From assembly GCF_002015085.1 (NCBI RefSeq), contig NZ_MUXW01000051.1, positions 1 through 5,817 on the forward strand: a stretch of DNA of 5,817 bases, read 5' to 3'. The DNA comes from Glaesserella parasuis. Its GTDB lineage: Bacteria; Pseudomonadota; Gammaproteobacteria; Enterobacterales; Pasteurellaceae. Shown piece by piece: positions 4,324 to 5,817 of the stretch. Position numbers and translations under genes: made by a program. Position 1 is the first letter of the stretch. Each line of letters starts with the position of its first letter. The notes under the pieces are model-generated. The model was given only the letters and a program-made list of their open reading frames with translations. It did no database searches and was not told the origin of the DNA.

Positions 4324-5817
4324 ATGCAAAAAAAACATAAAAACCAACCGCTTACAGCAGAACAAAAAAACTTACTTAACCAACTGCAAGATACCACTTT
4401 AATTGATGCTCGCCGTTTAGCCAGGCGTGTTCGTGGGTTGGCGAATATCAAAAATGAAAACGCTAAACAAGCCATCATTGCAGAAATTGAGGTGGATTTG
4501 ACCGCTTGTAAAAGTCGCTATCTCACGCGTAAACAACAATCAGAACAACTGAATATTGAGTACCCTGATCTGCCTGTTTCCGCTCGCCGTGACGAGATCT
4601 TAAAACTGATTGCCGAACATCAAGTGGTGGTGATTGCTGGGGAAACAGGGTCGGGTAAAACTACACAGTTGCCAAAAATGTGTTTGGAACTAGGGCGTGG
4701 GGTGAAAGGGCTAATCGGGCATACGCAACCTAGACGTATCGCAGCTCGCTCGGTGGCGACACGCATTGCCGAAGAGCTGAAATCGGAACTGGGTTCGACT
4801 ATTGGATATAAAGTCCGCTTTAACGATCAGATGAGCGATAACACTCTTGTCAAATTGATGACGGACGGTATTCTGCTTGCCGAAATCCAAAACGACCGCT
4901 ATCTCAATCAATACGATACGCTAATTATTGACGAAGCCCACGAACGTTCGCTTAACAATGATTTTATTCTCGGCTATCTCAAACAAATTTTAGCAAAACG
5001 CCCTGATTTGAAGGTGATCATCACATCGGCAACCATTGATGTTGAACGTTTTTCTAAACATTTCAACAACGCACCAATCATCGAAGTGTCGGGCAGAACT
5101 TATCCTGTGGAAGTGCGTTATCGCCCGATTGTGGAAGAAGAGGATCAAGACCAACTACAAGGCATTCTCAATGCAGTGGACGAACTGCAAGCAGAAGGTC
5201 GGGGCGATATTTTGATTTTTATGAACGGCGAGCGAGAAATTCGTGATACTGCCGAAGCCTTGCAGAAGCAGGAACTTCGCCATACGGAAATTTTGCCGTT
5301 ATATGCCCGTTTATCAGCCGCAGAACAGCAATGCATTTTTAATCCAAGCAATCTAAACCGCATTATTCTAGCGACTAACGTGGCGGAAACCTCGCTGACG
5401 ATCCCAAATATCAAATATGTGATTGATACGGGAACGGCTCGCATTTCCCGTTATAGCTATCGCACCAAAGTTCAGCGTTTGCCGATTGAGCCGATTTCCC
5501 AAGCCTCCGCCAACCAGCGTAAAGGGCGTTGTGGACGTATTTCGGAGGGGATATGTATCCGCTTGTATTCGGAAGACGATTTTAACGCCCGTCCACAGTT
5601 TACCGATCCTGAAATTTTGCGGACAAATCTGGCTTCGGTTATCTTGCAGATGGCGGCGTTGGGTTTGACGGATATTGCTTCGTTTCCGTTTGTAGATGCG
5701 CCAGATCAACGGCATATTCAAGATGGTATTCGTCTTTTGGAAGAATTAGAAGCCATAAAAAATGCAAAACATTCGCTCCCTCCGTTTACGGGGGGAGCTG
5801 GGCGAAGCCCTGAGGGG
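4324..5817 (+). CDS. hrpA: ATP-dependent RNA helicase HrpA, N-terminal 498 residues (partial at right edge)
   Basis: This is a DEAH-box helicase using ATP to remodel RNA-protein complexes; in E. coli HrpA is linked to mRNA processing and rescue of stalled or collided ribosomes. Helicase motifs occur in order: Walker A GETGSGKT (106-113), TQPRR (134-138), TDGILL (180-185), DEAH (203-206), SAT (235-237), motif V TNVAETSLTIP (351-361) and motif VI QRKGRCGR (398-405), all intact. Full-length relatives have about 1300 residues, so some 38% is present. The ATG at 4324 follows an in-frame stop at 4318 and aligns with the E. coli start region. No good Shine-Dalgarno is visible, so translation may be coupled to the UPF0756 gene 14 nt upstream. 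Residues 1-479 align well with E. coli HrpA, but after LLEELEAIKN (471-480) the usual YKLTPLGRQL-type sequence is replaced by repeat-derived residues (about 483-498). The frame is still open at the edge, so whether the gene is intact cannot be told. Confidence 0.93.
   Translation, partial: MQKKHKNQPLTAEQKNLLNQLQDTTLIDARRLARRVRGLANIKNENAKQAIIAEIEVDLTACKSRYLTRKQQSEQLNIEYPDLPVSARRDEILKLIAEHQVVVIAGETGSGKTTQLPKMCLELGRGVKGLIGHTQPRRIAARSVATRIAEELKSELGSTIGYKVRFNDQMSDNTLVKLMTDGILLAEIQNDRYLNQYDTLIIDEAHERSLNNDFILGYLKQILAKRPDLKVIITSATIDVERFSKHFNNAPIIEVSGRTYPVEVRYRPIVEEEDQDQLQGILNAVDELQAEGRGDILIFMNGEREIRDTAEALQKQELRHTEILPLYARLSAAEQQCIFNPSNLNRIILATNVAETSLTIPNIKYVIDTGTARISRYSYRTKVQRLPIEPISQASANQRKGRCGRISEGICIRLYSEDDFNARPQFTDPEILRTNLASVILQMAALGLTDIASFPFVDAPDQRHIQDGIRLLEELEAIKNAKHSLPPFTGGAGRSPEG
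4501..4509 (-). repeat. DNA uptake signal sequence, Apl type (ACAAGCGGT)
   Basis: The plus strand reads ACCGCTTGT, the exact complement of the 9-bp Apl-subtype uptake signal, and its minus-strand continuation TCAAAT also fits the AT-rich extended motif. These sequences direct DNA uptake by naturally competent Pasteurellaceae of the Actinobacillus pleuropneumoniae/Mannheimia branch. It lies within hrpA codons of the variable N-terminal region (around residues 59-62). Confidence 0.7.
5775..5817 (+). repeat. GC-rich palindromic repeat element inserted in hrpA (partial)
   Basis: GCTCCCTCCG (5775-5784) pairs with CGGGGGGAGC (5789-5798) over 10 bp with one T-G pair, around the loop TTTA. A second hairpin, GGGC-GAA-GCCC (5800-5810), follows directly, and TGAGGGG then leads off the edge. 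The base composition contrasts sharply with the AT-rich surroundings, and the translation no longer resembles HrpA. Tandem GC hairpins of this CTCCCTCCG...GGGGAGCTGG...GAAGCCC...TGAGGG layout look like dispersed palindromic repeats (REP/MITE-like) found in several genomes. Copy number here is unknown. Confidence 0.6.

Noticed and set aside
4096..4365. Minus-strand ORF across the UPF0756/hrpA junction, and a plus-strand ORF at 4108-4320
   Set aside because: Both overlap the well-supported UPF0756 gene in other frames and resemble no family.
4711..5721. Several ORFs within hrpA in other frames and on the minus strand
   Set aside because: hrpA is continuous here with all helicase motifs, so these are shadows.

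Overview
The window looks like a chromosomal piece of an AT-rich gammaproteobacterium of the family Pasteurellaceae, probably the Actinobacillus/Mannheimia side. Three things point there: AspRS, GrpE, HrpA and the UPF0756 protein read as close relatives of Haemophilus/Actinobacillus proteins; one exact Apl-type DNA uptake signal (ACAAGCGGT, minus strand) lies in hrpA; and the minus-strand sequence at the left edge matches the enterobacterial/Pasteurellaceae 16S rRNA leader. Species cannot be fixed from the sequence alone.

Left part, all on the minus strand (read from right to left): aspS (aspartyl-tRNA synthetase, 2615-843), its intrinsic terminator (790-757), an AT-rich spacer without a recognisable gene, a strong stable-RNA promoter with an A/T-tract UP-like element and a GC-rich discriminator (about 494-438), then tRNA-Arg(CCG), tRNA-His(GTG) and tRNA-Pro(TGG). 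Eight bases after the Pro CCA end comes a boxA and then about 110 nt of 16S rRNA leader running off the left edge. I see no terminator and no separate rrn promoter between the tRNAs and the leader. The tRNA promoter therefore appears to drive an rRNA operon whose 16S gene should begin just outside the window.

Right part, all on the plus strand: grpE (2795-3394) is divergent from aspS and has overlapping sigma32-like and sigma70-like promoter elements. It is followed by a 100-residue DUF1640-like coiled-coil protein with a C-terminal membrane anchor (3491-3793), preceded by a 12-bp hairpin and closed by a strong terminator. Next come a UPF0756/DUF441 (YeaL-like) six-helix membrane protein (3857-4309) and, 14 nt later, the first 498 codons of hrpA, a DEAH-box RNA helicase, which runs off the right edge.

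The core genes serve ordinary housekeeping: tRNA charging, tRNA/rRNA supply, DnaK nucleotide exchange and RNA-helicase work on ribosomes. I do not see a new defence or mobile system. The two most notable signals are the apparent tRNA-rRNA operon fusion and a GC-rich palindromic repeat that enters the hrpA reading frame in its last ~45 bases without breaking the frame. Both window edges lie in sequence that is probably repeated in the genome, so this may be a whole contig bounded by repeats.
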